Counted from the first letter of the stretch, positions 8,534 to 17,550 are shown. The stretch is DNA of 64,000 nucleotides from Anaerocolumna sp. AGMB13020 (GCF_033100115.1 NZ_CP136910.1:3909001-3973000); one strand, 5' to 3'. Notes: generated by a model from the letters alone, not told the origin. Numbers and translations are program-made.

Positions 8534-9562
8534 ATGATTAAGAAAAAAATCTTTAATGAATATGGTGTAAGAGGTACTGAAACACTGATAGAAGGAAATA
8601 CAACAAATCTTAGAGAATGGAACAGAATAAAGTATACATGGGCTAAGACTTTTTATCGCACCATGCTGAATAATTTCTGGATACCCGAAGAGATCTCTCT
8701 AAATGAGGATGTGAAACAATTCCCTCTCTTAACCAATGGGGAGAGAAATGCATTTGACAAAATCATCTCCTTCCTGAATTTTCTGGATTCTATCCAGAGT
8801 GAGAACCTGCCGAACCTTTCCAGATATGTGACAGCTCCGGAGATTTCCTCCCTTCTTAACATACAGGCCTTTCAGGAAGAAATTCATGCCCAGAGCTATT
8901 CCTATATCTTGGACACAGTTACCAATCCCGTAACCAGAGATAAGATCTATGATGAGTGGAGGGAAGATAAGCAGCTTTTAGCCAGAAACAGATATATAGC
9001 AAACATTTATCAGGAATTTAATGAGAACCCCAACACAGAGAACTTTATCCGTACAGTAACAGCCAATTATATTCTCGAGGGTATCTATTTCTATTCCGGT
9101 TTCAGTTTCTTCTATACCCTTGCCAGACAAGGTAAGATGACAGCGACCAGTACAATCTTTAAATACATTAACAGGGATGAAATAACTCACCTGGTATTAT
9201 TCCAGAATATAATAAAGGAACTTCGAAACGAGAAGCCGGAGATATTTACACCTGAAATTCTGGAACAGATCAGGGAAATGATGAGAACCGGTGTAGAACA
9301 TGAGATAACCTGGGGACAATACGTTACCAATAACGAAATATTGGGGATAAATAATTCACTGATAGAAAAATACATTAAATATCTGGGCAATCAGAGGTTA
9401 AAGGCAATCGGCCTGGAGGAGCTATATCCGGAAATTACAGAGAATCCCATGGCCTGGATTGATGGTTTTTCAAGCCTTAACCAGACCAAGACGGATTTCT
9501 TTGAAGCGAAGGTAACCAATTATACGAAAGCGGCTGCTTATGATTTTGATGACCTGGAATAA
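8534..9562 (+). CDS. nrdB: Ribonucleoside-diphosphate reductase, beta subunit
   Basis: This is the radical-generating R2 subunit, a ferritin-like helical protein of about 342 residues carrying a dinuclear metal site. Metal ligands can be seen in FLDSIQ (Asp), EEIHAQSY (Glu and His), ILEGIYFYSGF (Glu) and RDEITH (Glu and His). A tyrosine after EEIHAQS is placed where the stable radical forms in tyrosyl-radical enzymes, although which of the neighbouring tyrosines is used cannot be fixed by eye. GGAAGG precedes the ATG. It forms an operon with nrdA. Its stop lies 3 bp from the end of the convergent DJ-1 gene, with no terminator between them. Confidence 0.92.
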   Translation: MIKKKIFNEYGVRGTETLIEGNTTNLREWNRIKYTWAKTFYRTMLNNFWIPEEISLNEDVKQFPLLTNGERNAFDKIISFLNFLDSIQSENLPNLSRYVTAPEISSLLNIQAFQEEIHAQSYSYILDTVTNPVTRDKIYDEWREDKQLLARNRYIANIYQEFNENPNTENFIRTVTANYILEGIYFYSGFSFFYTLARQGKMTATSTIFKYINRDEITHLVLFQNIIKELRNEKPEIFTPEILEQIREMMRTGVEHEITWGQYVTNNEILGINNSLIEKYIKYLGNQRLKAIGLEELYPEITENPMAWIDGFSSLNQTKTDFFEAKVTNYTKAAAYDFDDLE

Positions 9563-9565
9563 CAA

Positions 9566-10144
9566 TTAGAAGCCCATTGCAGTTTTAACCGTATCGGAGA
9601 GTTCTTTGGTGGTCATTAGCTCAAGAAGTTTTAAGGCAACATATGGGCTTGTCTGAGGGCAGTAAGAAGTAATGATATTTCCATCAGTCACAACAGGTTC
9701 ATTCATGACAACCGCACCAAACTCTGCCAGTTGTTTCTGGCGCCTGCCGCCGCTCAAGTGATAGGTGGTCGCTCTTTTTCCCTTTAGGATTCCACTCTTA
9801 CCAAGGGAGAGGGCAGCCACACATATGGCAGCCACAGGTTTACCACTCTGATGGAAGTTACGGATTAAGTTAAGAAACCTTTCATCATAAGCTTCTTCAT
9901 AAAAGCCGTAATCTTCAAAGCCGCCGGGAATAGCAAGAGCATCATAATCCTCAGGATTCACCCTGTCAATAACCGTATCTGCTATAACCGGTATGTGGAA
10001 GGTACTGATGACCTGCTCTGTAAATCCGCAGGTGTGGAGGGCAATATCTGAGCCAAAATCTTCCCGTGCCCAGCCAAATACGTCCACAAAAGCGGAGAAT
10101 TCCATGGTTTCAAAGCCTTTTGCTAATAACAGTAATACTTTCAT
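9566..10144 (-). CDS. DJ-1/PfpI family protein
   Basis: This protein of about 192 residues belongs to the DJ-1/ThiJ/PfpI superfamily of cytoplasmic proteins (deglycase, chaperone or amidotransferase-like members). It starts MKVLLLLAKGFE, the family beta strand with the conserved acidic residue. It has the nucleophile-elbow segment VAAICVAALSLG, where Cys is the predicted reactive residue, and a later TYHLSGG stretch in the usual place. GGGAGG precedes the ATG on the minus strand. It is convergent with nrdB. The older name 4-methyl-5-(beta-hydroxyethyl)thiazole monophosphate synthesis protein is often applied to this subgroup, but there is no thiamine context here. Confidence 0.85.
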   Translation of the reverse strand: MKVLLLLAKGFETMEFSAFVDVFGWAREDFGSDIALHTCGFTEQVISTFHIPVIADTVIDRVNPEDYDALAIPGGFEDYGFYEEAYDERFLNLIRNFHQSGKPVAAICVAALSLGKSGILKGKRATTYHLSGGRRQKQLAEFGAVVMNEPVVTDGNIITSYCPQTSPYVALKLLELMTTKELSDTVKTAMGF

Positions 10145-10263
10145 AAGTGCCTCCCTTTCCTGTATGCAGGTAAATTGTGTTATGGATGATTAGAGTATAT
10201 ATAAGATTGTAGAAGTTATCAATCCTTTTTACAAAAACCATGTTAAGTAAAATATTGAGCATA

Positions 10264-10294
10264 ACGTCTTGCAGCCTTGAAGGCTGTAAGACGT
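10264..10294. terminator. Strong hairpin between divergent genes
   Basis: ACGTCTTGCAGCCT and AGGCTGTAAGACGT pair over 14 bp (one G-U) around a 3-nt loop. Only a short T run follows, so it may be a weak terminator or a regulatory hairpin in front of the phosphatase gene. Confidence 0.45.
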
Positions 10295-10399
10295 TTAAAT
10301 AGTTTATTATAGTGATATATATAGAAGAAAGGGTGAAAAGCAAATAATTTCACCACGCTTTTGTATAAGCGTATTTTCGTACGCAGATTGGAGATTAAG

Positions 10400-10864
10400 T
10401 TGATTAAAGTACTGTTTGTCTGTTTGGGAAATATCTGCCGTTCGCCAATGGCAGAATATGTGTTTAAAGATATGCTGGAACAGAAGGGACTTTCGGATAA
10501 ATTTTTTGTTGCCTCAGCTGCTACCAGCAGCGAAGAGGTGGGGAATGGAGTTCACAGAGGCACCAGAAATAAACTAAAGGAAGCCGGAATTGATGCTTCT
10601 CAAAAAAGGGCGGTTCAGCTAAAGAGAGAGGATTATAGCCGGTATGATTATATCCTTGGCATGGAACAGAGTAATCTGACATCCATGGAGAGGATTTTTG
10701 GGGGCGACAAAGAAGGGAAAGTAAAGCGGCTCCTTGATTTGTCCGATAAACCCAGAGATATTGCAGATCCCTGGTATACCGGAGACTTTGATAAGACTTA
10801 TGAAGACGTATGTGAAGGGTGTGAACGGTTGCTTGCTTATCTATGCAAAGAAATCAAATTATGA
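10400..10864 (+). CDS. Low-molecular-weight protein-tyrosine-phosphatase
   Basis: This cytoplasmic phosphatase of about 154 residues belongs to the LMW-PTP/arsenate-reductase fold. The P-loop VCLGNICRS (C-x5-R-S) lies at the N terminus as usual, and the general-acid segment DPWYTGDFDKTYED lies near residue 124. I chose the TTG at 10400 because GGAG sits 7 nt upstream and it gives the standard family N terminus MIKVLFVCLGN; the upstream TTG at 10361 lacks a ribosome binding site. It is monocistronic. It may act on protein phosphotyrosine, for instance in exopolysaccharide control, but no partner kinase is seen nearby. Confidence 0.88.
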   Translation: MIKVLFVCLGNICRSPMAEYVFKDMLEQKGLSDKFFVASAATSSEEVGNGVHRGTRNKLKEAGIDASQKRAVQLKREDYSRYDYILGMEQSNLTSMERIFGGDKEGKVKRLLDLSDKPRDIADPWYTGDFDKTYEDVCEGCERLLAYLCKEIKL

Positions 10865-11030
10865 CCAAATTGTTACGCAAAAGATGTCTCTATTTGTCTG
10901 TTATCGTAATATACATTTAATGAAAACGTAATTAAAATGCCAAGCATTTAACACCTTTCTATGTTATTATGGTATTGTATGAATGAGTTAGGATACAGTC
11001 AAATAGAATATACAAATAGAAGGTGTAAAG

Positions 11031-12566
11031 ATGAATGAAGTGGTAAATAAAAAAATAAATAAAGGTACCAAAAGCAGCGATATAGCTAAAAAAGTACTTC
11101 TTTATGGTGGAGTTGCCATAGTCGTTCCAGTGATTCTGGTATATCTGTTTCTTTCATTTTATTATAAAGATCATTTTTATAATAAAACCAGCATTAACGG
11201 AGTAAATGTCTCTGGCATGACGGTAGACGAAGCGGAAGCAGCCATTAACGCAGAAGTTGAAGACTATGTACTGACTATAAAGGAAAGAAATGACCTGACA
11301 GAGAAGATATATGGAGAGGATGTAGGTCTACATACTGTATATGATGGAGATTTCTCTGAATTGCTGGCAGCACAGAATCCCTATGCATGGCCGTCTTCTC
11401 TAACGAAACAACATGATATAACTCTTAATGCGGCGCTGGAATATGACGAAGATCTGCTAAAAGAGTATTTTGAAGGATTAAAAACCTTCGCTCCGGATTA
11501 TGAAATGGAGCCTACAGATGCCCATATTTCTGAGTATGGTGAAAATGGCTATGAATTAGTCAAAGAAGAACATGGTGCAAAGGTTGACCGGGATAAGATG
11601 TATGAAGTTGTGAAAGAAGCAATTATCAAGTTGGAGCCGGAACTGTCCCTGGAAGATGCAGAGGTATATCTGAAACCAACCATATATTCCGATAACGAAA
11701 ACCTTAAAAAGGCCCTTACCAAGCTTAATAAGATGGCAGGAAGCCAGATTACCTATCAATTCGGAGATGTTACAGAAGTACTTGACGGATCAAAAATCAG
11801 TCAGTGGCTGACCGTGGACGATAAGATGAAAGTTCAGTTAAACGAAGAAGGCGTAAAAGAGTTTGTAGATTACATAGGAAAGAATTATAATTCCTTTGGA
11901 AGAACCCGTACTTTTAAGACCTCCTACGGTGATGTTATCGAAATAAAAGGCGGTGATTACGGCTGGTGGCTTGACAGAGCTACTGAAAAAGCAGATTTGC
12001 TGAACCTTATAAAAGAAGGACAGCAGCTGGTAAGAGAACCTGCTTATTTTCAAACTGCACAGCAATATGGTTCCGATGATATCGGAGATACTTATGTGGA
12101 GGTAAATCTTACAGCCCAGCATCTATATTTTTATAAAGAAGGAAAACTTATTGTGGAAACGGATTTTGTATCCGGTAATCTGTCAAGAGGCTGGGGAACA
12201 CCTGTAGGTACATATCCGGTGCAGTATAAGGAAAATGATGCAACACTTACAGGGGAAGATTATTCTACTCCCGTTAAATACTGGATGCCCTTTAATAGAA
12301 ATATAGGATTTCATGATGCAAACTGGAGGTCAACCTTCGGGGGTAAGATCTATATGACAAGCGGTTCCCATGGATGTATCAATATGCCGCCAAAAGCAGC
12401 TAAAACCATGTTTGAGAATATCAAACGAGGAGTAGCCGTAGTGGTATATGAACTGCCGGGAACAGAAAGCTATAACAAAGATAATAAAGAGAACCTGGTA
12501 ACTGACCCTGCCGATAACAAGAAGGTAGATGACAGCCAGAATACTGATAACAGCAATAATGAATAA
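11031..12566 (+). CDS. L,D-transpeptidase with peptidoglycan-binding domains
   Basis: This is a membrane-anchored cell-wall cross-linking enzyme of about 511 residues. After a short cytoplasmic tail, one transmembrane helix (about residues 24-46, VLLYGGVAIVVPVILVYLFL) places the rest outside. The middle contains two related regions resembling the PG_binding_4 (YkuD-associated) domain. The C-terminal YkuD domain starts near DTYVEVNLTAQHLYFYKEGK and ends with the catalytic SHGCINM and the conserved Arg-containing region after it. The last 35 residues are a charged Asn/Asp/Lys-rich tail. It probably forms 3-3 cross-links or attaches polymers to peptidoglycan. AAGGTG precedes the start, and a terminator follows. 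Confidence 0.9.
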   Translation: MNEVVNKKINKGTKSSDIAKKVLLYGGVAIVVPVILVYLFLSFYYKDHFYNKTSINGVNVSGMTVDEAEAAINAEVEDYVLTIKERNDLTEKIYGEDVGLHTVYDGDFSELLAAQNPYAWPSSLTKQHDITLNAALEYDEDLLKEYFEGLKTFAPDYEMEPTDAHISEYGENGYELVKEEHGAKVDRDKMYEVVKEAIIKLEPELSLEDAEVYLKPTIYSDNENLKKALTKLNKMAGSQITYQFGDVTEVLDGSKISQWLTVDDKMKVQLNEEGVKEFVDYIGKNYNSFGRTRTFKTSYGDVIEIKGGDYGWWLDRATEKADLLNLIKEGQQLVREPAYFQTAQQYGSDDIGDTYVEVNLTAQHLYFYKEGKLIVETDFVSGNLSRGWGTPVGTYPVQYKENDATLTGEDYSTPVKYWMPFNRNIGFHDANWRSTFGGKIYMTSGSHGCINMPPKAAKTMFENIKRGVAVVVYELPGTESYNKDNKENLVTDPADNKKVDDSQNTDNSNNE

Positions 12567-12596
12567 GGAACAACAGAATTGTATACTGATAAATAT

Positions 12597-12631
12597 GAAA
12601 AGCTGTATGGTTATAGGCCATGCAGCTTTTC
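12597..12631 (+). terminator. Intrinsic terminator after L,D-transpeptidase
   Basis: GAAAAGCTGTATGG pairs with CCATGCAGCTTTTC around a 7-nt loop, with one mismatch or wobble. The 3' arm itself contains the TTTT run. Confidence 0.75.
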
Positions 12632-12736
12632 ATATTGCAAAAATCATGGGCTGAATTATATCAGGGAAAAATTAAATGGGTAAATACTGGATTATCGAGC
12701 TATAATGTATACTAAAAAGCAAATGAAAAAGCAACA

Positions 12737-12877
12737 GCATTTCGATTACAAAAGTGGCTTCTTGAGTACAAAACCTGCATTTCGAATATAAAAGTGGCGT
12801 TTTGTTTACAAATATTCAGTTGTCGTTTACAAACATTGCATCTCATTTTACAAAGTGGCATCTCGCTTTACTATTAA
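12737..12877. repeat. Seven degenerate 20-21 bp tandem units with phased TACAAA
   Basis: The unit resembles GCATTTCGNTTTACAAAAGTG. The TACA (or TATA/TACT) core starts at 12747, 12767, 12787, 12807, 12828, 12849 and 12869, so spacing is 20, 20, 20, 21, 21 and 20 bp, about two helical turns each. The units diverge more in the flanks than in the core, which suggests repeated protein-binding sites on one face of the helix. The array sits 65-200 bp upstream of the promoter of the XRE regulator gene. There are no spacers, so it is not CRISPR. Confidence 0.75.
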
Positions 12878-12881
12878 CCTT

Positions 12882-12915
12882 CCTGTAATAGTTCCTGTAA
12901 TAGTTCTGTAGTTAG
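12882..12915. repeat. 12-bp tandem repeat, about 2.5 copies
   Basis: CCTGTAATAGTT occurs twice in tandem and is followed by the partial copy CTGTAGTTAG. It lies between the phased array and the XRE promoter. Confidence 0.7.
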
Positions 12916-12939
12916 TTTTGTTGAAATGGTATTTAGATG

Positions 12940-12968
12940 TTGACAAAAAGTAAAGCATAGATTACAAT
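12940..12968 (+). promoter_or_regulatory. Promoter of the XRE regulator gene
   Basis: TTGACA (12940-12945), 17 bases, TACAAT (12963-12968). The expected start site is near 12975, so the 5' untranslated region would be only about 13 nt and the AAGGAGG ribosome binding site would begin at the RNA end. Confidence 0.75.
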
Positions 12969-12987
12969 TTGATAAGGAGGTGTTACG

Positions 12988-13200
12988 TTGATACGGAATC
13001 GAATTAAAGTCCTGAGAGCAGAGCATGATTGGACACAGGCCGATTTGGCTGATAGAGTAGGAATTTCCCGGCAGGCAATCATATCAATTGAGAAGTATAA
13101 ATATACTCCCTCATTGGAATTAGCTTTTAAGATTGCAGAGATTTTCCATGTCTCAATCAGTGAGGTTTTTGAATTCAAGGAGGATGAAAACAATGAATAA
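12988..13200 (+). CDS. XRE-family transcriptional regulator (YozG-like)
   Basis: This is a 70-residue single-domain helix-turn-helix protein of the Cro/CI type. The sequence RIKVLRAEHDWTQADLADRV followed by GISRQAIISIEKYKYTPSL is the classic five-helix XRE fold, and EIFHVSISEVFEF ends it. The TTG start at 12988 is supported by AAGGAGG with 7-nt spacing. It overlaps the next gene by 8 bp, so a paired function with that small membrane protein is likely. Such pairs are common in Firmicutes, where the membrane partner is thought to influence the regulator. The phased repeat array upstream is a plausible target. The function is otherwise unknown. Confidence 0.88.
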   Translation: MIRNRIKVLRAEHDWTQADLADRVGISRQAIISIEKYKYTPSLELAFKIAEIFHVSISEVFEFKEDENNE

Positions 13201-13516
13201 TCAAACTATTATTCTGGTATTTCTTTTAGTTACTACTGGTATTACACTTTTTCTCTATGTCTGGAAAGCAAAAAAGGAGATTGAATACAAAAAGGATGAA
13301 CGCTGGCAGTTGCTACAGAATAAAGCGAATAACGCAGCAAACTATTCATTTAGTATTTTGATAGTAATAGTGGCAATAGGGTCTATTGTACCGCTATTTT
13401 ACGATATACAGTTATCCTTTACCTTTAACCAGGTTTTAATTTATGCTATGCTTTTTGTTGGTTTACGCAATGGGATAGAATTGTTTGCCTTAAGATATTT
13501 TGATAAGCGGCTGTAA
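13193..13516 (+). CDS. Small membrane protein paired with XRE regulator
   Basis: This is an integral membrane protein of about 107 residues with three predicted helices: IILVFLLVTTGITLFLYVW near the N terminus, SFSILIVIVAIGSIVPLFY in the middle and FNQVLIYAMLFVGL after it. A charged stretch KAKKEIEYKKDERWQ between the first two is probably cytoplasmic, and the protein ends in a basic tail. I chose ATG 13193, 8 nt after AAGGAGG inside the upstream gene. It resembles the uncharacterised DUF2178/DUF2975-like partners of YozG regulators, but I cannot place it firmly in either family. A role in sequestering or sensing for the regulator is an inference from coupling. Confidence 0.75.
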   Translation: MNNQTIILVFLLVTTGITLFLYVWKAKKEIEYKKDERWQLLQNKANNAANYSFSILIVIVAIGSIVPLFYDIQLSFTFNQVLIYAMLFVGLRNGIELFALRYFDKRL

Positions 13517-13603
13517 CTTTCGAAACAAACAGAAGATGGAGAATATTTATGCTCATAAGCTGTACAGGACTGTTGAATTAATGAGCTAATTGATTTCTAT
13601 AGC

Positions 13604-13637
13604 CTTAGAAGCTGTTTAACGATCTACAGCTTCTAAG
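13604..13637. terminator. Hairpin between convergent genes
   Basis: CTTAGAAGCTGT and ACAGCTTCTAAG form a perfect 12-bp stem with a 10-nt loop, between the small membrane protein gene and the convergent permease gene. T runs on both sides are short, so it is probably a weak bidirectional terminator. Confidence 0.55.
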
Positions 13638-13646
13638 ATAGTGATT

Positions 13647-14996
13647 TTATACCTGTTTCTTTGAATAAAGATAACCTGCGAAGCACACGAGTCCGCAGAA
13701 TACGATAAACAAGCTTACATATAAGGGATTGGAGATAAGCCCGCCAATTAGTATAATGGCAGAACCGGCAAGACCAAAGATAGGGCAGATAAAACCTTTG
13801 AAGAAACTGGTTACAACATTTGTCTTTTTCAGTTTAAGTACTTTGATATAAAGCACCATATAGCACATATAGCTGAAAACGATGGCTATTTCACTGATAT
13901 CACTGCCTCCCAGGATTCCACTCTTCATGGTAATATAGTGCAGAAGCATCCATACTGCCGCAGTAATATAAGCGCAGATAGCGGAAGGTATTGAAATCTC
14001 GTATTTGGGATGGAGCTTTGCAATCGAATCGGAAGAAGGAAGCATCTTCTTGGCTGCAAGACTTTGAGGCATACGGATACTTCCAAGGGTCATACCGTTA
14101 ACAACGCCAAGTACGGATATAATAATTAAAAAGAGCAAAATCCTTGTCCCCATGTTTCCAAGAAGAATTTCCCCGGCCTTGTTAACTGCTTCATTCCCGG
14201 TAGCCATAATGTATTCCGAGCCTAACATATTATTTAAACCTAAGAAATAGAGCAGATAAACAACCAGTACGGTCAAAGGCCCGATGATAAGTGCCAGTGG
14301 CATGTTTTTCTTAGGATTTTTCACTTCGTGGGTAATATTTACGGATACGATCCAGCCATCAAAAGAGAAGGCAATAGGAGCCAGGGCAGCAAGCCAGGCA
14401 AAACCGATGGGAGAACTATCAACCACAGCTGCTCCGGCAGGTAGCTCAATAGCTTGTCCATGATAGAAAAGTCCGGTTATAGCGATAACAAGGAGAGGTA
14501 CCAGTTTTACAATCGTGGTTAGATTTTGTATATATCCACCCAGTTTATAAGAGAGGATGTTAACACCGTAAAAAAAGGTGAAAATGACAAAACCAAGCAG
14601 AACCTGCTGTTCTAGACTTGCATCAATTCCTAAAAAGGAAAAGATATAAATTGCTGAAACCCATGAAATGACAGCATTAATGGTAGGGAAATAGATAAAG
14701 GTCTGAAACCAGCCAAAACCATTGGCAGTCTTAACAGATATGAATTCCTCGAAATAGCTGATGATTCCGCCGCTGTTTTTGGTACGGACAGAAAGTTCCG
14801 TAAGGGTTAGGCTTCCGAAAATGATACTGAAGGCACCGATGATAAATACCAATACGCCAAGACCTACATTTCCGCCTGTGTAAGTGAGTACATCGTCACT
14901 TTTGAAAAAAATACCGGAACCGATTACTATACCAATTATCATGGCGGTAGCTGTAAACAGTCCGTAATGTTCCTGCTGCTTGCTTTTGTTTTCCAT
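13647..14996 (-). CDS. APC-family amino-acid permease/exchanger
   Basis: This is a cytoplasmic-membrane amino-acid transporter of about 449 residues with around 12 hydrophobic segments. The first helix carries TAMIIGIVIGSGIFFKSDDV, with the GSGIF substrate-backbone motif of the LAT/SteT (serine/threonine exchanger) branch of the APC superfamily. The segment IAFSFDGWIVSVNITHEVKNPKKNMPLAL is the conserved helix 6 to 7 region. I placed the start at 14996 because AAGGAG lies a few bases upstream and the protein then opens MENKSKQQ; the longer frame to 15068 lacks a site. It is monocistronic. Its substrate is not certain. Confidence 0.88.
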   Translation of the reverse strand: MENKSKQQEHYGLFTATAMIIGIVIGSGIFFKSDDVLTYTGGNVGLGVLVFIIGAFSIIFGSLTLTELSVRTKNSGGIISYFEEFISVKTANGFGWFQTFIYFPTINAVISWVSAIYIFSFLGIDASLEQQVLLGFVIFTFFYGVNILSYKLGGYIQNLTTIVKLVPLLVIAITGLFYHGQAIELPAGAAVVDSSPIGFAWLAALAPIAFSFDGWIVSVNITHEVKNPKKNMPLALIIGPLTVLVVYLLYFLGLNNMLGSEYIMATGNEAVNKAGEILLGNMGTRILLFLIIISVLGVVNGMTLGSIRMPQSLAAKKMLPSSDSIAKLHPKYEISIPSAICAYITAAVWMLLHYITMKSGILGGSDISEIAIVFSYMCYMVLYIKVLKLKKTNVVTSFFKGFICPIFGLAGSAIILIGGLISNPLYVSLFIVFCGLVCFAGYLYSKKQV

Positions 14997-15281
14997 ATAA
15001 CTCCTTATATTTGTGCTATTTTTATAAATATACTGTACTATTTTAATATTATATATCAATTTTGTCAAAAGCTTTCTTCTAATGAAAACTTAATATTTTC
15101 ATAAACAAAAATTAATTGCATTAACAAGTGGTTATTGATATGATTAACAAGAAATATTATCCAACTGATGACTAATTTTACCGGATATATTTATAAATAA
15201 TTATTATATACTAAAAAATTTATAGATTTCTGCCATAAACTTATCAGATGGGTATGAATAAAGGGTAAGGAGAGAGAGAAA

Positions 15282-16223
15282 ATGTCGTTGATTGTCAAAA
15301 ACATAACAAAGAAATATGGTGACAAACTGGTCGTGGAGGATTTGAGCTTTTCCATCGAAAGACCAGGAGTATATGCCCTCCTAGGTACCAATGGTGCCGG
15401 TAAAACAACCTCATTGCGTATACTTCTGGGAATGCTGTCAAAGGACGGAGGAGAAATACTCTGGAAAGGAAATCCTCTTGATACGGTCAATGCCAATATT
15501 GGATATCTGGCAGAGGAGCGAGGACTGTATCCGAAATATTCCCTGTTAGATCAGTTGTTATACTTCGCAAATTTAAGAAATGTTCCAAAGAAAACTGCTT
15601 TAAGCAGACTCGAATACTGGTCAGACAGGCTGTCTGTGACAGAGTATGTATTCCCGCCCAAGGTAAAGGGAAAGAAGAATCCCAAGGCAAATAAAGCAGA
15701 CCAGCTATCCAAAGGTAATCAGCAGAAGATTCAGTTGATGGCGGCGCTTATATCCGATCCGGAGCTGATTATATTGGATGAACCTTTAAGCGGACTGGAT
15801 CCCGTAAATACGGAATTGTTCAAGGGAATTATCAGAGAAGAAATCGCAAAAGATAAGTTCCTCATCATGTCCAGTCATCAGATGCCGGTTATTGAAGAAT
15901 TCTGTTCGGATATAACAATCCTAAACAGAGGTAAGGCAGTGCTTCAGGGAAATTTGAATACCATAAAGAAAAGCTATGGCAGGGTTAATCTCTTTGTTAA
16001 GAGTGATGTTGAGATTGCCTCTTATATTGAAAGCTTTGGAATAGAGATAACAAATAAGACACCGGGAGAATACCAGCTTAAGGTACTGGGTGAGGAGCAG
16101 GCTATGGCTTTCTTGACCAAACTGATTGAGGATAAGATTCCGATTGTTAAGTTTGAACTGAGGGAGCCTTCACTCCATGAAATATTCATAGAAAAGGTGG
16201 GAGAAGTTCATGAAGAAAAGTAG
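15282..16223 (+). CDS. ABC transporter ATP-binding protein (Nat-like exporter)
   Basis: This is the ATPase of an ABC-2 type exporter, about 313 residues. Walker A GTNGAGKTT, the signature LSKGNQQKIQLMAAL, Walker B LIILDEPLSGLDP and the H-loop IMSSHQMP are in order. The signature motif LSKGN differs from LSGGQ in the way usual for this subgroup. The last 90 residues form a DUF4162-like C-terminal domain, as in NatA/YhaQ proteins. It overlaps the first permease gene by 14 bp. The cargo, such as sodium, lipid or peptide, cannot be told from sequence. AAGGAG precedes the ATG. Confidence 0.9.
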   Translation: MSLIVKNITKKYGDKLVVEDLSFSIERPGVYALLGTNGAGKTTSLRILLGMLSKDGGEILWKGNPLDTVNANIGYLAEERGLYPKYSLLDQLLYFANLRNVPKKTALSRLEYWSDRLSVTEYVFPPKVKGKKNPKANKADQLSKGNQQKIQLMAALISDPELIILDEPLSGLDPVNTELFKGIIREEIAKDKFLIMSSHQMPVIEEFCSDITILNRGKAVLQGNLNTIKKSYGRVNLFVKSDVEIASYIESFGIEITNKTPGEYQLKVLGEEQAMAFLTKLIEDKIPIVKFELREPSLHEIFIEKVGEVHEEK

Positions 16224-17550
16224 TGTAAGCGGTTGGAGGGATGTGTTTTCTTTTACCCTTAGAGAGACCCTAAAGAACAAGGCTTACCAGATTTCCTTTC
16301 TGATCATGGCGCTGTTAGCGTTGGTATCGATGCCGTTAGTTCAATATTTAACAGGAAATATAGCTACGGACAGTGAGGAAATCAGTGCTGTTAAAATGGT
16401 ATATATACACAACCTTACAACGGTTACGGAACCGGATTTTACTTCTCTAAAAGAGGAGGCGGCGTACAGGGATGTGCAATTTGTAAATCTTACAGAAGAT
16501 TATGATACTGTTGCCAAGCGGATACAGGAAACAGAGGACACATCTGTGTTACTTACAATAACAGAAGCAAACGGTGGTTATCAGTTACATTTTGAGAAAG
16601 CTGCCAAAGGACCTGTAAAGGATGGAGCAATGTCTGCTTTTGCTGATAAAGTATACACAGCTTTTGATAAATATCGCCTGAGCCAGGCTGGGGTCACTGA
16701 AGAACAGAACAATATCCTTCATACCAGAACGGAAGGAAAAACCCTGAGACTGGATGCTTCCGGCAATCTTACAGAAGAGAAGAACAGCGCGATTTCCATG
16801 AATGAATACTGGTTTATCTATGGAATACTATTCGTCTTGATGATGGTAACAATTATGGCAAGCTCACAGGTGGCTTCCTCCGTTGTAACAGAAAAAGCAA
16901 ACCGGGTTGTTGAATATCTGCTGATATCTGTCAGGCCACTTGCACTGATGGTGGGAAAAGTACTGGCAATGCTTTCAGCTGTATTGATTCAGATAATATC
17001 ACTCTTGTTAGTGGTGTTTGTTTCAAATCGCATATCAGCTGTTCTGGCAGGAGACCCCCAGGCTGGGGGTATAAGCCAGTTGGTACCAGCAAATATTTTT
17101 GAAAATATGAATATTATCAACCTTATATTAGGATTAATACTTATTGCCCTTGGACTGATCTTCTATGCTGTACTGGCAGGTCTTGCAGGAGCAACTGTCA
17201 GCAAGATGGAGGAACTAAACGAAGGAATGACTATGTTAACGCTTACGTCCATGGTAGGTGTTTATATTGGAATTATAGCAGCCAATATGCTGATGGGAAG
17301 TGGAAGCAACGGATTCGTAACTTTTGCGTTTTTGTTCCCTCTTTCTTCCCCCTTTATCCTGCCCGGTGCCATCCTGATTGGAAAAGCCAATTATATTATA
17401 GCTGGAGGAGCCATTCTTCTGCTTATTTTACTCAATATAGTAATGTTTAAATTTGTGGCTGGTATTTATGAGACGCTGATACTTCATAATGGAAACAGAA
17501 TAAAGCCAAAGGATTTATTTAAACTGGGTAAGGGAGGTATAAAGGCATGA
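16210..17550 (+). CDS. ABC-2 type permease 1 (NatB/YhaP-like)
   Basis: This membrane subunit of about 446 residues has one N-terminal helix (FLIMALLALVSMPLVQYL), a large extracytoplasmic domain of about 150 residues and then five or six C-terminal helices beginning near EYWFIYGILFVLMMVTIM. The segment SSVVTEKANRVVEYLLISVRPLALMVGKVL is the conserved coupling region of the ABC2_membrane_3 family. It overlaps the ATPase gene by 14 bp and the second permease gene by 4 bp (ATGA type), so the three are translated together and should form one exporter with two different permeases. Confidence 0.88.
   Translation: MKKSSVSGWRDVFSFTLRETLKNKAYQISFLIMALLALVSMPLVQYLTGNIATDSEEISAVKMVYIHNLTTVTEPDFTSLKEEAAYRDVQFVNLTEDYDTVAKRIQETEDTSVLLTITEANGGYQLHFEKAAKGPVKDGAMSAFADKVYTAFDKYRLSQAGVTEEQNNILHTRTEGKTLRLDASGNLTEEKNSAISMNEYWFIYGILFVLMMVTIMASSQVASSVVTEKANRVVEYLLISVRPLALMVGKVLAMLSAVLIQIISLLLVVFVSNRISAVLAGDPQAGGISQLVPANIFENMNIINLILGLILIALGLIFYAVLAGLAGATVSKMEELNEGMTMLTLTSMVGVYIGIIAANMLMGSGSNGFVTFAFLFPLSSPFILPGAILIGKANYIIAGGAILLLILLNIVMFKFVAGIYETLILHNGNRIKPKDLFKLGKGGIKA

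Noticed and set aside
12737..12877. Possible CRISPR array
   Set aside because: The repeats are adjacent, 20-21 bp long and degenerate, with no spacers and no cas genes.
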